Assembly (NCBI GenBank): GCA_047639575.1
Contig: JBLIOB010000095.1
Coordinates: forward strand, 1-14,131
Source of the DNA: JBLIOB01 sp047639575
GTDB taxonomy: Bacteria > Bacteroidota > Bacteroidia > Flavobacteriales_D > Parvicellaceae
Length of the DNA: 14,131 nucleotides
Direction of reading: 5' to 3'
Both the position numbers and the translations under genes were made by a program. The notes beneath the pieces were generated by a model that saw only the letters and a program-made list of their open reading frames with translations, was not told where the DNA came from and made no database searches. Positions 6,330 through 13,877 of this stretch are shown here, in pieces. The number at the start of each line of letters is the position of its first letter. Position 1 is the stretch's first letter.

Positions 6330-7625
6330 CTATTCTATATCGGACGATTCGTTCAACAATCGAAAAGCTTTTTTGATCTTTACAATCTGCCCCTTCTCTA
6401 CTCCTGCAATTGTCGCAAACTCCTCCCATTTAGAAATCGACAAGTTTACCTGGTTAATGATTTGTTCAGGTTTTGAGATGCCTTGTCTTTTAGCTACTTC
6501 TACTAGATCATAAAAACTTATATCGTCTCGTTTACCGTTAATTGACATTTGATGCATGTTGGTCCAGATTCCATCCGGATTATAGGAGTACGTGACATCA
6601 TATGCTGGTGACAAACTCCATTTCCCCTGTCGATCCATTAAGAATGAAATGTTCTTTGTATGGTCATCTTGGTTTCTTGAGGCGACATTAAAAACCATCC
6701 TTTTAAAGAGTTTCCTGAACTGGTTCGCTGGAAGTTTTAATCTTCTCATAATTGAAAACGCGTCTTCGTAGGAATAATCACCTGCTGCATGATAATCAAA
6801 ATGTGCAATCGAGCAGAGGGTTTGCATGTGCACTTTCTCATTTCCAAGTCGATCAAATCTTTGGGTCATAAAATGGGATCTACCATTCTCATGTAGCATC
6901 CTTGATGACATCATTTCTATTCCAGAATCTATTGCCATAAGGTAATAAGCATATTCAATTTTACCATACCCCTGAGGGTCGTTTAAAGAATGATCTGTGA
7001 CTCCATCAAATTTTATTAGGTAATGCTGGAATCCTTCAGCTATTTCAGTTTGCCCTGAGCATATTTGTTCAGTTGCTGGGCTGTATCCGATGATTGCTTT
7101 AGCCCTTTGACCACCAGCTGAAGTTCCAACTTTGATAAGTTCAGTTAGTTCTTCAGCCTCTTTGGCATTTAATTTTAACGATTCTCTACTGCTTAGAATT
7201 TTACTGGTTAAAGCCACTAGCTTATCAATTTCAACTTCTGAAACGGCTTTGCTTTTCTCGTGTCTTACTGGATGAAATTCCAACGCTCCCATTCCTCGGG
7301 TTCCAATATAGCATAGCCGATCCAAAGGAGTGAATTTTGATTTTGGAATCTGATTAAGTTCCAGCCACCGGTTTATAAGTGTATTTCCAAAATCATCAGG
7401 AAGTATATCTGACAACATTCCTGGTAAACCCTTAAAGGTCTTGTCGTTTAGACTTGGAAAAGTATATATAATGTCCTTTGAGATTGGCATGTGAAGAGGA
7501 GAAAGATCTATTCCTTTCTTAATGAAGTTTGGATCGTATTGAAAACTTCCCAGGTTTTGTTGGGCATTCCAACTTAAGGCTCCTACCCTATCTCCCCAAA
7601 GTCTTATTTCTACAACTTGAATCAT
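6330..7625 (-). CDS. hipA: HipA-family serine/threonine kinase toxin
   Basis: A 431-residue protein of the HipA kinase family, which phosphorylates aminoacyl-tRNA synthetases or other targets and causes growth arrest or persistence. The N-terminal subdomain has GLPGMLSDILPDDFG (66-80) and the G-x-R-G-M-GAL segment (108-114). KVGTSAGGQRAKA (165-177) is the glycine-rich loop region, and YLIKFD (202-207) carries the ATP-side lysine. The catalytic loop is RNQDDHTKN (317-325) and the metal-binding motif is DVT at 343-345 within SPAYDVTYS. All key residues are present, so the kinase is probably active. Its start overlaps the hipB stop by four bases (ATGA), giving tight coupling with antitoxin first. 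Length is normal. A dispersed repeat copy follows the gene. Confidence 0.93.
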   Translation of the reverse strand: MIQVVEIRLWGDRVGALSWNAQQNLGSFQYDPNFIKKGIDLSPLHMPISKDIIYTFPSLNDKTFKGLPGMLSDILPDDFGNTLINRWLELNQIPKSKFTPLDRLCYIGTRGMGALEFHPVRHEKSKAVSEVEIDKLVALTSKILSSRESLKLNAKEAEELTELIKVGTSAGGQRAKAIIGYSPATEQICSGQTEIAEGFQHYLIKFDGVTDHSLNDPQGYGKIEYAYYLMAIDSGIEMMSSRMLHENGRSHFMTQRFDRLGNEKVHMQTLCSIAHFDYHAAGDYSYEDAFSIMRRLKLPANQFRKLFKRMVFNVASRNQDDHTKNISFLMDRQGKWSLSPAYDVTYSYNPDGIWTNMHQMSINGKRDDISFYDLVEVAKRQGISKPEQIINQVNLSISKWEEFATIAGVEKGQIVKIKKAFRLLNESSDIE

Positions 7626-7924
7626 TTCTTTTTTGATGCTCTTTTTCTTTGTTTTCCTTTGAGTTTTAGTAATTCCATAGGCGAAACCCCTATTTCCGGT
7701 AACAACACCTCTAGACTATTAAGATCCCCATAAGCTCTTAAAACCTTAATCAAGGTTAAAAGCGACACGGTTCTACCCGCTTCAAGTTTTTTAATTGTTT
7801 GCAAATGCAAACCAGATTCTTCAGCCAGATGGTTCTGAGTTAAGTTTAGGTTTAACCTTCGCTGCTTTAGTTTATCGCAAAGGTCTTCAAGAACTTGCGA
7901 GTCTGTTGAAATAGAATAGTCCAT
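7622..7924 (-). CDS. hipB: HipB-like XRE antitoxin
   Basis: A 100-residue protein with a Cro/CI helix-turn-helix at about residues 17-66 (LKQRRLNLNLTQNHLAEESG, then LQTIKKLEAGRTVSLLTLIKVL). A basic tail (KLKGKQRKRASKKK) follows, long enough to contact the HipA partner or DNA. As in other hipBA operons it should neutralise HipA and, with it, repress the shared promoter. A palindrome overlaps its start codon and a TATATTTA -7-like element lies on the minus strand at 7941-7948. It is divergent from parA, so the 7925-8186 region controls both hipBA and partition genes. Confidence 0.92.
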   Translation of the reverse strand: MDYSISTDSQVLEDLCDKLKQRRLNLNLTQNHLAEESGLHLQTIKKLEAGRTVSLLTLIKVLRAYGDLNSLEVLLPEIGVSPMELLKLKGKQRKRASKKK

Positions 7925-7990
7925 ACGTTTAATGTATGCTTAAATATACTGTAAACAATTTAAATGAAGGCATAGTATATTAACGCATAC
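7922..7990 (-). promoter_or_regulatory. hipBA promoter with two operator-like inverted repeats
   Basis: CATAC-N7-GTATG (7922-7938) covers the hipB start codon. A related GTATATTAACGCATAC lies at 7975-7990. They share a degenerate core resembling TRCGTTnAATRTA and flank the TATATTTA element at 7941-7948. The layout mimics the XRE gene's twin operators, although the two sequences agree less well. Confidence 0.5.
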
Positions 7991-8085
7991 CTTATAAGCA
8001 ATGCTTAACTTCACTAAAAACGACCAAAGAACACTTGTACACATTTACTCAATTACACTCTCTCTTATTTACTTATGTATTCATA

Positions 8086-8153
8086 AACATGCGTGTTAAG
8101 TTATGTTTAAACTCGCTTAAACATGTATTACTTAACAATCAAGTGTTTAAACA
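8086..8153. promoter_or_regulatory. Nested palindromes: candidate centromere (parS) or parA operator
   Basis: TGTTAAGT (8094-8101) pairs with ACTTAACA (8130-8137). Inside it, ATGTTTAA (8103-8110) pairs with TTAAACAT (8117-8124). The region is bordered by AACATGCGTGTT (8086-8097) and the perfect palindrome TGTTTAAACA (8144-8153). Such clustered inverted repeats just upstream of parA are typical of partition sites that the partner protein binds, and may double as an operator. Confidence 0.6.
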
Positions 8154-8186
8154 TACAAGATAACCTGTTACTAACTAAGCTTTTAT

Positions 8187-8879
8187 ATGAATACCCTTGT
8201 ATCTATGAATACAAGATTAATTTCTATTGGATCATTAAAAGGTGGAGTAGGGAAGAGCACCATTACTTCATTGATTGCTAATTACATCCATTTCAAAACC
8301 AACAAAACCGTTTGCGTTGTTGATTGCGATGACCGCCAAAAGACATTGACTTATCTGCGTGAGACTGATATAGATGCAGGATTCAATGAAGATGATTTAT
8401 ATGATTTGGTGCCAGCACTTAACCCTGAACTGTTCCCAGAAATTTATGTTTCAACTCTCAAGGGTCAATATGATTATGTCTTAGTAGATCTGCCAGGCAA
8501 CACAAGGCAAGCGGGCATACTTGCTTGCTACATGATGGTGGATAAGCTCTTTATCCCAACGAGCTCAAGCATGATTGACATTCATAGCATTACAGAGTTT
8601 CTGGATGACTATCAACAGGTTGTAGACAAGCGAAAAGAAGAAGGCTTCAAAACCGAGATTCACGGATTCTTTAACAAGGTTGATAAACGGATGAATAGTT
8701 TTAAAGAGATCTACAAAGCAAGAACTATGATGAAAATTCCTTTTATGAAATCATTTTTAACTGATAAGAAAAGTTTGTTCGCAGACAACGTGTCTACAGC
8801 CAAAGCTTATAAAGACAAGACTAATAGCATATTTCTAGTGGATTTTTGCGAGGAAATGTTCAACCTAATTAAAAAGTAA
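8187..8879 (+). CDS. parA: ParA-family partition ATPase
   Basis: A 230-residue Walker-type ATPase that should move plasmid copies along the nucleoid. It has the deviant Walker A KGGVGKST (18-25), the A' region VCVVDCDD (42-49) and the Walker B YVLVDLPG (97-104). There is no N-terminal HTH extension, so this is the short (type Ib/Soj-like) class that relies on its partner for DNA binding. ATG at 8187 is the furthest start. A second ATG at 8205 would place Walker A at the usual distance from the N-terminus, and a TACCCTTG -7-like element (8192-8199) lies just before it, so 8205 is a serious alternative. An inverted repeat CTTGTAT/ATACAAG (8196-8215) surrounds that ATG and may be an operator. 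The next gene follows after five bases. Confidence 0.93.
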   Translation: MNTLVSMNTRLISIGSLKGGVGKSTITSLIANYIHFKTNKTVCVVDCDDRQKTLTYLRETDIDAGFNEDDLYDLVPALNPELFPEIYVSTLKGQYDYVLVDLPGNTRQAGILACYMMVDKLFIPTSSSMIDIHSITEFLDDYQQVVDKRKEEGFKTEIHGFFNKVDKRMNSFKEIYKARTMMKIPFMKSFLTDKKSLFADNVSTAKAYKDKTNSIFLVDFCEEMFNLIKK

Positions 8880-8884
8880 TAATC

Positions 8885-9295
8885 ATGGCCAAAAAAAAAC
8901 CAAGTTATTCAAATCCAGCTCTTGCCAAATTGTTGAGCGGTGGAGTAGAGGTAGAAAAAAGGATTAACCGCCCGTCTGAAGCAGCCGCCTCAGCAATCAA
9001 ACCTGAAGATGTTATTACTCCTGTAGAAGAGATAGAGATTAAACCATCTGCACCTACTATCCCGGGCAGTATGGATAAATATTCTTACGGCAGGTACTTT
9101 GAAAAACACGAGTCTTTCGCTGCAGAAAAGCGTGACACCATTTTCTTGTACACCACTCTAAAAAAGCGTCTAAAGCGATTAACAGAAGCAGAGCAAGGGA
9201 CACTTAATGATTTGATGAATAACATCGTAGAGGATTGGATGAATCAACATGAGAAAGACATTAAATCTTCATTGAAAAAATTAAGTTCTTGGTAA
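8885..9295 (+). CDS. ParA partner, DUF3408-like DNA-binding protein
   Basis: A 136-residue protein five bases after parA. The N-terminal half is Lys-rich, then low-complexity and disordered (VEEIEIKPSAPTIPG). The C-terminal part from about residue 84 (TIFLYTTLKKRLKRLTEA, then TLNDLMNNIVEDWMNQHEKDI) resembles the ribbon-helix-helix-type domain of DUF3408 proteins. In Bacteroidota plasmids and conjugative elements these sit directly behind ParA (TraA-TraB of CTnDOT). It should act as the centromere-binding ParB analogue, recognising palindromes such as those at 8086-8153 and stimulating ParA through its N-terminus. Family call is based on domain pattern and position. Confidence 0.75.
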   Translation: MAKKKPSYSNPALAKLLSGGVEVEKRINRPSEAAASAIKPEDVITPVEEIEIKPSAPTIPGSMDKYSYGRYFEKHESFAAEKRDTIFLYTTLKKRLKRLTEAEQGTLNDLMNNIVEDWMNQHEKDIKSSLKKLSSW

Positions 9296-9372
9296 CTCAT
9301 AATGAGTTCCAGTAGGAAGTACAATTTCGAATTTATTCTGTTAAATAAATATGGGCATATTTTGATATGCTC
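9294..9372. terminator. Two hairpins between convergent partition and primase genes
   Basis: AACTCAT/ATGAGTT (9294-9300, 9302-9308) overlaps the end of the ParA-partner gene. GGGCATAT pairs with ATATGCTC around TTTG (9353-9372), just before the primase-like gene's 3' end. Neither has a strong T run, so efficient intrinsic termination is uncertain; they may still separate the two convergent transcripts. Confidence 0.4.
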
Positions 9373-9377
9373 CAGAG

Positions 9378-10664
9378 TCAACTCCTTTCCAGTACCAGTT
9401 CGTCCGCGTTTTGGACTAGTTTCCATTGAGAATGAATCCCTTTTTTTGCCTGAAGGTCCTCATTGAAATCCTTTAATTGGGAAAGTTTCAATTCGAAAGG
9501 TGAGTCATGTTCAAATTTGAGCTCTAAAATTAAATCAAAAAGCTTTGTTAGTGAGAATTTATTCTTTTCGAACGATAAGCTTATCTCTTCATTTGAAACG
9601 CTAATCTCAAACAATGCTTGGTGGCCAACATACAGAGCAGACTTATAATTAAGGCTACTTACAATTGTCTCTAGGCGATTAAAGAAGTGGTCTAAGTCAT
9701 AAATCTGTGTGTCAGGAGTAAATGAGAACGTGCATCCGCTGGTCTCCTTTAGGACTTTAATAATATGGTCGTTTATTTTGAAATCATCCGTTAATCCAAA
9801 GGTTGTCTGGCACAAAAACTTCAGTGCATATAACAACCCCGCAATGTCCTTATCAAAACCCAGACATATTTTTTCTGGTTGATGTGTTCGGAAAACTCGA
9901 TCTAAAGTTTGAATCTGTAATGAAGTCAAACTTCCTGAGGTCGCCCCATATCGAATATTCATGTTAACTAAATCTTCGGAAAACAACTCAAAATGAGCTA
10001 ACGCGTCTTCAAAACTCTCCATTAGAAAGAACGTATCTAGTTTGTTCTGGTCTTTGGTTTTACCAGTAAGAAAAACACCACTTTCTCGATTACCATAGTT
10101 TCTTGAGTAATCTTCATTTCTAACATTTAACCCACAGACTCCATCTTCATTGTAAAGTATGGCTGCGACATTGGTACTAATCGAAGATCCTGGAAATTGG
10201 AAGTTCTTGAGCACATTTTTGAAAGGCGATTGAAGCGCGGTAAGTTCATCTATACCTCTATGAACCAAATAATCAGAACGAGTCAATATTTTGGCATAAC
10301 AAAGGATTTGATCAAAGTTATTTTCGTTCGTTTTTGAGCTGATTGTTTTAGAAGATAGGGGCGGAGTCCCTTTTAAAACATCATCCACAAACCGGCAAAT
10401 GTCACTTATATTTTTAGTGCCTAGTTCATTCCCGATAAAATCAATAATTGTACTGCCCTTAACATGTTCTTCATACGGAGACCAATAGGTAAAATGATCC
10501 TGGCTATTACGTTTTACAATGTATAGATCCTTTTCTCCATTTTCTTTAATCCGCTTTAATCTGGTGTTGTTTGAACTTGACTTTTTGGTGAAATGAAACC
10601 CAAAATGTTTCATTATCTGAACCAAATCGACTGATGACTTATACCATTCCAGTTCTTGTTTCAT
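9378..10664 (-). CDS. Toprim-domain primase-like protein
   Basis: A 428-residue protein when started at the ATG at 10664, which forms an ATGA overlap with the rep stop; an upstream in-frame ATG at 10721 would overlap rep by 61 bases and is less likely. The N-terminal part resembles the DnaG-like module of plasmid/mobilization primases (SVDLVQIMKHFGF, TYWSPYEEHVKGSTIIDFI) but has no CHC2-type zinc cysteines. The central Toprim fold shows FFLMESFEDALAHFEL, with the catalytic Glu near residue 216, and ICLGFDKDIAGLLYA, with the DxD pair near 271 and 273. It should make RNA primers for plasmid replication. Cotranscribed with rep, it is a dedicated replication partner. The C-terminal ~130 residues are acidic and unassigned. 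A role in conjugal-strand priming is a less likely alternative. Confidence 0.8.
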   Translation of the reverse strand: MKQELEWYKSSVDLVQIMKHFGFHFTKKSSSNNTRLKRIKENGEKDLYIVKRNSQDHFTYWSPYEEHVKGSTIIDFIGNELGTKNISDICRFVDDVLKGTPPLSSKTISSKTNENNFDQILCYAKILTRSDYLVHRGIDELTALQSPFKNVLKNFQFPGSSISTNVAAILYNEDGVCGLNVRNEDYSRNYGNRESGVFLTGKTKDQNKLDTFFLMESFEDALAHFELFSEDLVNMNIRYGATSGSLTSLQIQTLDRVFRTHQPEKICLGFDKDIAGLLYALKFLCQTTFGLTDDFKINDHIIKVLKETSGCTFSFTPDTQIYDLDHFFNRLETIVSSLNYKSALYVGHQALFEISVSNEEISLSFEKNKFSLTKLFDLILELKFEHDSPFELKLSQLKDFNEDLQAKKGIHSQWKLVQNADELVLERS

Positions 10665-11635
10665 TTTCCAAGACCTAAATCTGTAATTAAGGCGCCCGAT
10701 GGATTCGGCATGTTTTTCCATTTATCACATTCAGCTGGATAATATTTATCAACCCAAAGTGTAAAAAATCGATCCAAATGTTGCTCGATAACCGCTTTAT
10801 GAATTTCTCGTTTATGAATTTGAAACCTTTCAATTAACATGGCTTGGCACCTTGCAGCTCTTGGGTCGGTCATGTCAATGTATATTTCTTTACTTGCCTT
10901 TTTTGAAAATACATCTTTGCTATTGTCTTCGATCCGAATGGTTTTCTTGCTTTTTACAAACCAGGTAATATGAGTTGGCGTGCGAGACAAGTCTAGAGTT
11001 GTCAAATGATAACTTACTGTTAGCTCCGTCTTCTCGTTAATTTCTTCTTCAGCTCTTTTCAGAACCCTTTCCTCAAATGCTGCAAAACGACTGTATTTAT
11101 CTTCCAATGACAATATTCCACGAAGCTGTTTAATTGAGATGTACCACTTTCCTTTGTCCTTCCATCTGGAGACGTTCTCATAAATTCTTTGGGAGTGAGT
11201 TGATCGGAGCTTCATTACGATCTGGTACTCATAATTTGTATATCCCTCTTTGAGTTTAATGAGTTTGATCAAATCTGGATTCACAGAAAAACGAATCCAC
11301 CCTTGTTTACTAGCTTTTAGTGTCGGAAACAACACCAAGCTTACGTTCTCTCCGGTTTTTGTGTCTTGATATTCTATGTTCAAATACTGCATATCCTTTG
11401 CGGATTCATACACCTTAACATAATTTGTCTCGTTTAGTGCCTTAACAGGTATTTGAATTTCAACTTGACCATCATCGGTTACATTCAGATTTTCACCATC
11501 GCCAATTTGATTGATCAGTGTATAGTACATCCGCCTTTGCAATAAAGAAAATTTCTGGCGCGCCATTGTAATCTTGTTCGGCTGCTTGTTGTATTTCTTG
11601 ACTACGAAAGGAAGTTCCAGTTGTTTTTCCTCCAT
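10661..11635 (-). CDS. rep: Plasmid replication initiator, Rep_3 family
   Basis: A 324-residue initiator of the Rep_3/RepB type (PF01051) with two winged-helix domains. The first runs over roughly residues 20-130, from NKITMARQKFSLLQRRMYYTLI to the FSVNPDLIKLI strand. The second covers about 140-235 and contains LRSTHSQRIYENVSRWKDKG, the conserved helix that reads the iterons, then IKQLRGILSLEDKYSRFAAF. Family members bind directly repeated iterons next to their own gene, open an AT-rich element and recruit host replication proteins; excess dimers repress rep. Six iterons at exact 20-bp spacing begin 28 bases upstream of the start codon, so they can serve both the origin and rep autoregulation. 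A TACTTTCG -7-like element lies on the minus strand upstream. The Toprim gene follows by ATGA overlap. Confidence 0.93.
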   Translation of the reverse strand: MEEKQLELPFVVKKYNKQPNKITMARQKFSLLQRRMYYTLINQIGDGENLNVTDDGQVEIQIPVKALNETNYVKVYESAKDMQYLNIEYQDTKTGENVSLVLFPTLKASKQGWIRFSVNPDLIKLIKLKEGYTNYEYQIVMKLRSTHSQRIYENVSRWKDKGKWYISIKQLRGILSLEDKYSRFAAFEERVLKRAEEEINEKTELTVSYHLTTLDLSRTPTHITWFVKSKKTIRIEDNSKDVFSKKASKEIYIDMTDPRAARCQAMLIERFQIHKREIHKAVIEQHLDRFFTLWVDKYYPAECDKWKNMPNPSGALITDLGLGK

Positions 11636-11662
11636 GGCATTCTATGTGTTTAGTAACGAAAG

Positions 11663-11976
11663 TATTCAAAACGTTACTGAATTATGCAGTAAGTTACACA
11701 AATATTCAAAGCGTTACCAAGTTATTCAAAATGTTTCATCCCTATTCAGTAAGTTACCCGCCTATGCAATTTGTTACATTGCTTATTGACTTCAATTCAA
11801 ATACAAAGCAATTTGCCGTTTCAGCCTTGCTTCTGGAGATGTCTTATTCCCTTATATCTATTCAAAAAGTTACCTCTTTATGCAATTTGTTACAAAGATT
11901 GCCCGGCATATCCTATTCGTTATCAAAATCAACCATTTCCGCTTAAACATGTAGACTAGCCTATGCATTTTGTTAC
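11663..11976 (+). repeat. Iteron array A, TATKCANNNNGTTAC, nine copies
   Basis: Six copies of TATKCANNNNGTTAC start at 11663, 11683, 11703, 11723, 11743 and 11763, exactly 20 bases apart (the fourth ends GTTTC). Two more lie at 11859 and 11879, again 20 apart, and one at 11962. Two helical turns per step puts all Rep molecules on one face. This is the replication origin/incompatibility region, and the array nearest rep can also repress it. Confidence 0.93.
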
Positions 11977-12065
11977 TAGCCTACAGGAATTCTTGGGAAG
12001 CTCTGCTTATCAACTAAATAGAAGCTTCAGAACCGAGATCGCTTTGATTCATCTTGAGTACTTGT

Positions 12066-12665
12066 GTAACATAAAGCATAAAAACAGCTTAGTATATTCT
12101 TGATAACCAAATATTATTTGGTGCGAAATCCGCCAGTATGCCATAATGACTGAGCAGAAACGAGACTTAACATTTTCTTACTGATGTAACAGAATGAATA
12201 GGAGATTGGACTAGGTAGTTTCTTTTTGTTATTTATTATTTATAATTAGTTCTATTTGTAGAGGGTCCTGAAGCCCTTTGTAGTCCATGATTCAGCGCTT
12301 CTGATGTAACAGAATGCATAATTCCGGTAACAGAATAGATAAATAATGTAACTAGATGCATAAACAGGAACCCCAAAAAACATACGAAATGTAACAGAAT
12401 GCATAAGCTTTGTAACAGATTGGATAAGGATTTTTAATAGTGAGTAACAGATTCTAATCATCTTATTAAAAAGGTACTGTTAAGTCCTTGACGCCCAACT
12501 TAATCCGCTTCAAATGACAATACTGGTTAATGGCTAGTATCGATGATTCGTCACATATTGCATATTGAGAATAGGCTTATACAATTATCTGATAGTCAGG
12601 GGAATAATGAGCGAACTGATGACTGTAGTAACAAAGTGCATAAGCAAATGGTAACAAATTGGATA
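12066..12665 (-). repeat. Iteron array B, same motif in opposite orientation, about ten copies
   Basis: On the plus strand the motif reads GTAACNNNNTGVATA. Copies lie at 12066 (one mismatch), 12186, 12306, 12327, 12348, 12391, 12412, 12444 (degenerate), 12628 and 12651. Close neighbours are 21 to 23 bases apart, not 20. Several contain TTATCCA on the minus strand, part of a DnaA-box-like sequence. The array faces array A across the AT-rich stretch at 12219-12260. No protein gene is supported between 11636 and 12998. Confidence 0.9.
12219..12260. other. AT-rich candidate DNA unwinding element
   Basis: An almost pure A/T stretch (TTATTTATTATTTATAATTA within it) lies between the two opposing iteron arrays. 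It is the most easily melted part of the region and a reasonable origin opening site. No exact DnaA box was found nearby. Confidence 0.4.
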
Positions 12666-12813
12666 AAGTTAGCCTTCTTCAAATGTTCGCAAATAGGCCC
12701 AGTGGAAGGGTAGCTGTCATAGAGCTCCACGAATCCGTTTTTTTGTTTAAACCTTCGCAATCATAATTATTTTTGAAACAAAACTTCTGCGTAATGTATC
12801 AGATAAATAGAAC

Positions 12814-12848
12814 GTTTCCGGGTAAATCATCGATTTGAAACCCGAAAC
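12814..12848. other. Long imperfect hairpin left of the MITE
   Basis: GTTTCCGGGT (12814-12823) pairs with ACCCGAAAC (12840-12848) with one bulged C. Inside, AAATC pairs with GATTT around ATC. There is no T run, so a terminator is doubtful; it could be the end of an older element. Confidence 0.5.
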
Positions 12849-12860
12849 GAATCAAACGTG

Positions 12861-13011
12861 GGTTCTGTCGCATTAATTTTATTTTAATAGTTTTTCACTA
12901 AAATTGCTCTTCCTATAAAAAGATAAACTGCAAATAATCAACTCTTTAGGGATTTTAGTTTTTGTCAAAAAAGACAAAAACCAGTAAATTTTAGATTAAT
13001 GCGACAGAACC
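12861..13011. mobile_element. 151-bp MITE with IS6-like terminal inverted repeats
   Basis: GGTTCTGTCGCATTAAT at 12861-12877 and its exact complement at 12995-13011 delimit 151 bases with no gene. Weaker A/T-rich complementarity continues inward. A 9-bp hairpin GTTTTTGTC/GACAAAAAC lies at 12958-12981. The ends resemble those of IS6-family elements (GGTTCTGTTGCA type). No 8-bp target duplication is visible. The right end abuts a truncated transposase gene. Confidence 0.75.
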
Positions 13012-13382
13012 GTTCTATTTTGAGTAATTCCGTTTCAATGAGTTTGGTTAAAGTTTGTGAAGAAATAGAAGAAAGATATGACGTTCACTTCCTAGAGATT
13101 GGTCTTGATGGAAACCATGTTCATTTTTTGTTTCAAAGTGTTCCGACCCTTTCGCCAAGTGAAGTAGTACAAATGATTAAAAGTATTACAGCTCGTGAAA
13201 TATTTCGGTTGCACCCTGAAGTAAAGGAAATTTTATGGGGAGGTCAATTTTGGTCAAATGGCTATTACATTAATACGGTTGGTCAATACGCCAATGAAGA
13301 GGTAATTCGAAAGTATGTTCAAAACCAAGGAGATAAGACGGAATACAAAATGTTACATGAAAACCAACTCATACTATTTTGA
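12999..13382 (+). pseudogene. tnpA: IS200/IS605-family TnpA, N-terminus replaced by MITE end
   Basis: Y1 HUH transposase fragment. H40-V-H42 in DGNHVHFLF is the HUH motif, and Y106 in RKYVQNQG is the nucleophilic tyrosine. FWSNGYYINTVGQ between them is typical of the family (PF01797). Full TnpA proteins have about 30 more N-terminal residues with a YHxxW strand before the helix that here begins near residue 14; that part is missing. The present ATG and the first four codons come from the MITE terminal repeat, which happens to supply an in-frame start. The enzyme lacks the first strand of its catalytic sheet and is probably inactive, although the motifs are intact. The element's right-end hairpin is still present downstream. 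Confidence 0.85.
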
Positions 13383-13392
13383 ATTTGGTGAT

Positions 13393-13422
13393 ACCTCGTA
13401 GCTTGCTGCGGGGTTGTTCATT
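13393..13422 (+). mobile_element. Right-end hairpin of the IS200/IS605 element
   Basis: ACCTCGTA pairs with TGCGGGGT (eight pairs, two of them G-T) around GCTTGC, followed by TGTTCATT. Subterminal imperfect hairpins of this kind just after tnpA are recognised by TnpA, and the element probably ends at or near 13422. The left end is missing. Confidence 0.7.
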
Positions 13423-13454
13423 CTATCCTCCGATTTAGCTCAAAGTTTGGTAGA

Positions 13455-13471
13455 ATTAATGCGACAGAACC
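13455..13471 (-). repeat. IS6-like terminal repeat, third copy
   Basis: ATTAATGCGACAGAACC, identical to the right end of the MITE at 12995-13011 and in the same orientation. With 12861 it could bound a larger 611-bp unit that contains the MITE interior and the tnpA fragment. Confidence 0.85.
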
Positions 13472-13477
13472 AGAAAA

Positions 13478-13501
13478 GGCCCAATTCTATTTGATTGGGC
13501 C
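13478..13501 (-). terminator. Terminator of the STAS-like gene
   Basis: GGCCCAAT pairs perfectly with ATTGGGCC around an 8-base loop. On the minus strand it is followed by TTTTC, so it serves the minus-strand gene at 13571-13804, about 70 bases past its stop. The short T run makes it moderately strong. Confidence 0.7.
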
Positions 13502-13570
13502 GTCCCGAAATATCTTATACGTTTATTTAACGAAGCCTGCGAGCTGCAAATAGCTCTTAATGATAGAAAA

Positions 13571-13804
13571 CTAAGTCTTAGTTACATCCACGAACTTAAC
13601 AGAAGATCTAAACTTCTCAATTCCATTCGTCTCAATGTACTCACCAATGGACGAATTCATAAAGGAAGTCGACATCGCACCAGTCCCGCCTAGTGACACA
13701 ATTGCCGAATTATTCTTCGATAATTCTTCTCGCAAACAGGTTAGAAAGACAAACCCTGAAGCGTTTGAATGTGTGTCATTCACTATGTTCTTTAACTGTA
13801 TCAT
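13571..13804 (-). CDS. STAS-like (DUF4325) domain protein
   Basis: A 77-residue protein that matches the STAS-like DUF4325 pattern: an N-terminal MIQLKNIV strand, a helix with FLTCLREEL, the strand AIVSLGG, then MSTSFMNSSIGEYIETNG with the S-x-SF motif at the helix start, and a final strand VKFVDVT. The family is related to anti-sigma-factor antagonists and is often encoded with a histidine-kinase-like ATPase; no such partner is next to it here. Upstream the sequence soon meets an IS6-like terminal repeat (13878), so a partner gene may have been removed by rearrangement. The fold seems complete though the N-terminal part is short. A hairpin terminator follows. A role in signalling is family-based inference. 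Confidence 0.7.
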   Translation of the reverse strand: MIQLKNIVNDTHSNASGFVFLTCLREELSKNNSAIVSLGGTGAMSTSFMNSSIGEYIETNGIEKFRSSVKFVDVTKT

Positions 13805-13877
13805 TATCTCTATTACGGTAAAAATAGCAAAAATGTTGCTCTAAAAAGTAACATCATCCTGCATTGTGTCTAAATCA

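Noticed and set aside
10665..10721. Longer start for the Toprim gene
   Set aside because: It would overlap rep by 61 bases, whereas the ATG at 10664 gives the ATGA overlap also seen at hipB-hipA.
11574..11959. Overlapping plus-strand frames upstream of rep
   Set aside because: They translate iterons in several frames with no domain features.
12010..12056. Third, inverted copy of the dispersed 81-bp repeat
   Set aside because: Only a core close to GATTCAAAGCGA and a short gapped stretch after it match; too little to separate from chance.
12252..12461. 69-codon minus-strand frame
   Set aside because: Translation of iteron array B; repeated CYR/SVT-type segments come from the repeats.
11663..12665. 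CRISPR array
   Set aside because: Repeat units are 15 bp with 5-8 bp gaps and variable bases inside the unit, next to a Rep_3 gene; no cas genes.
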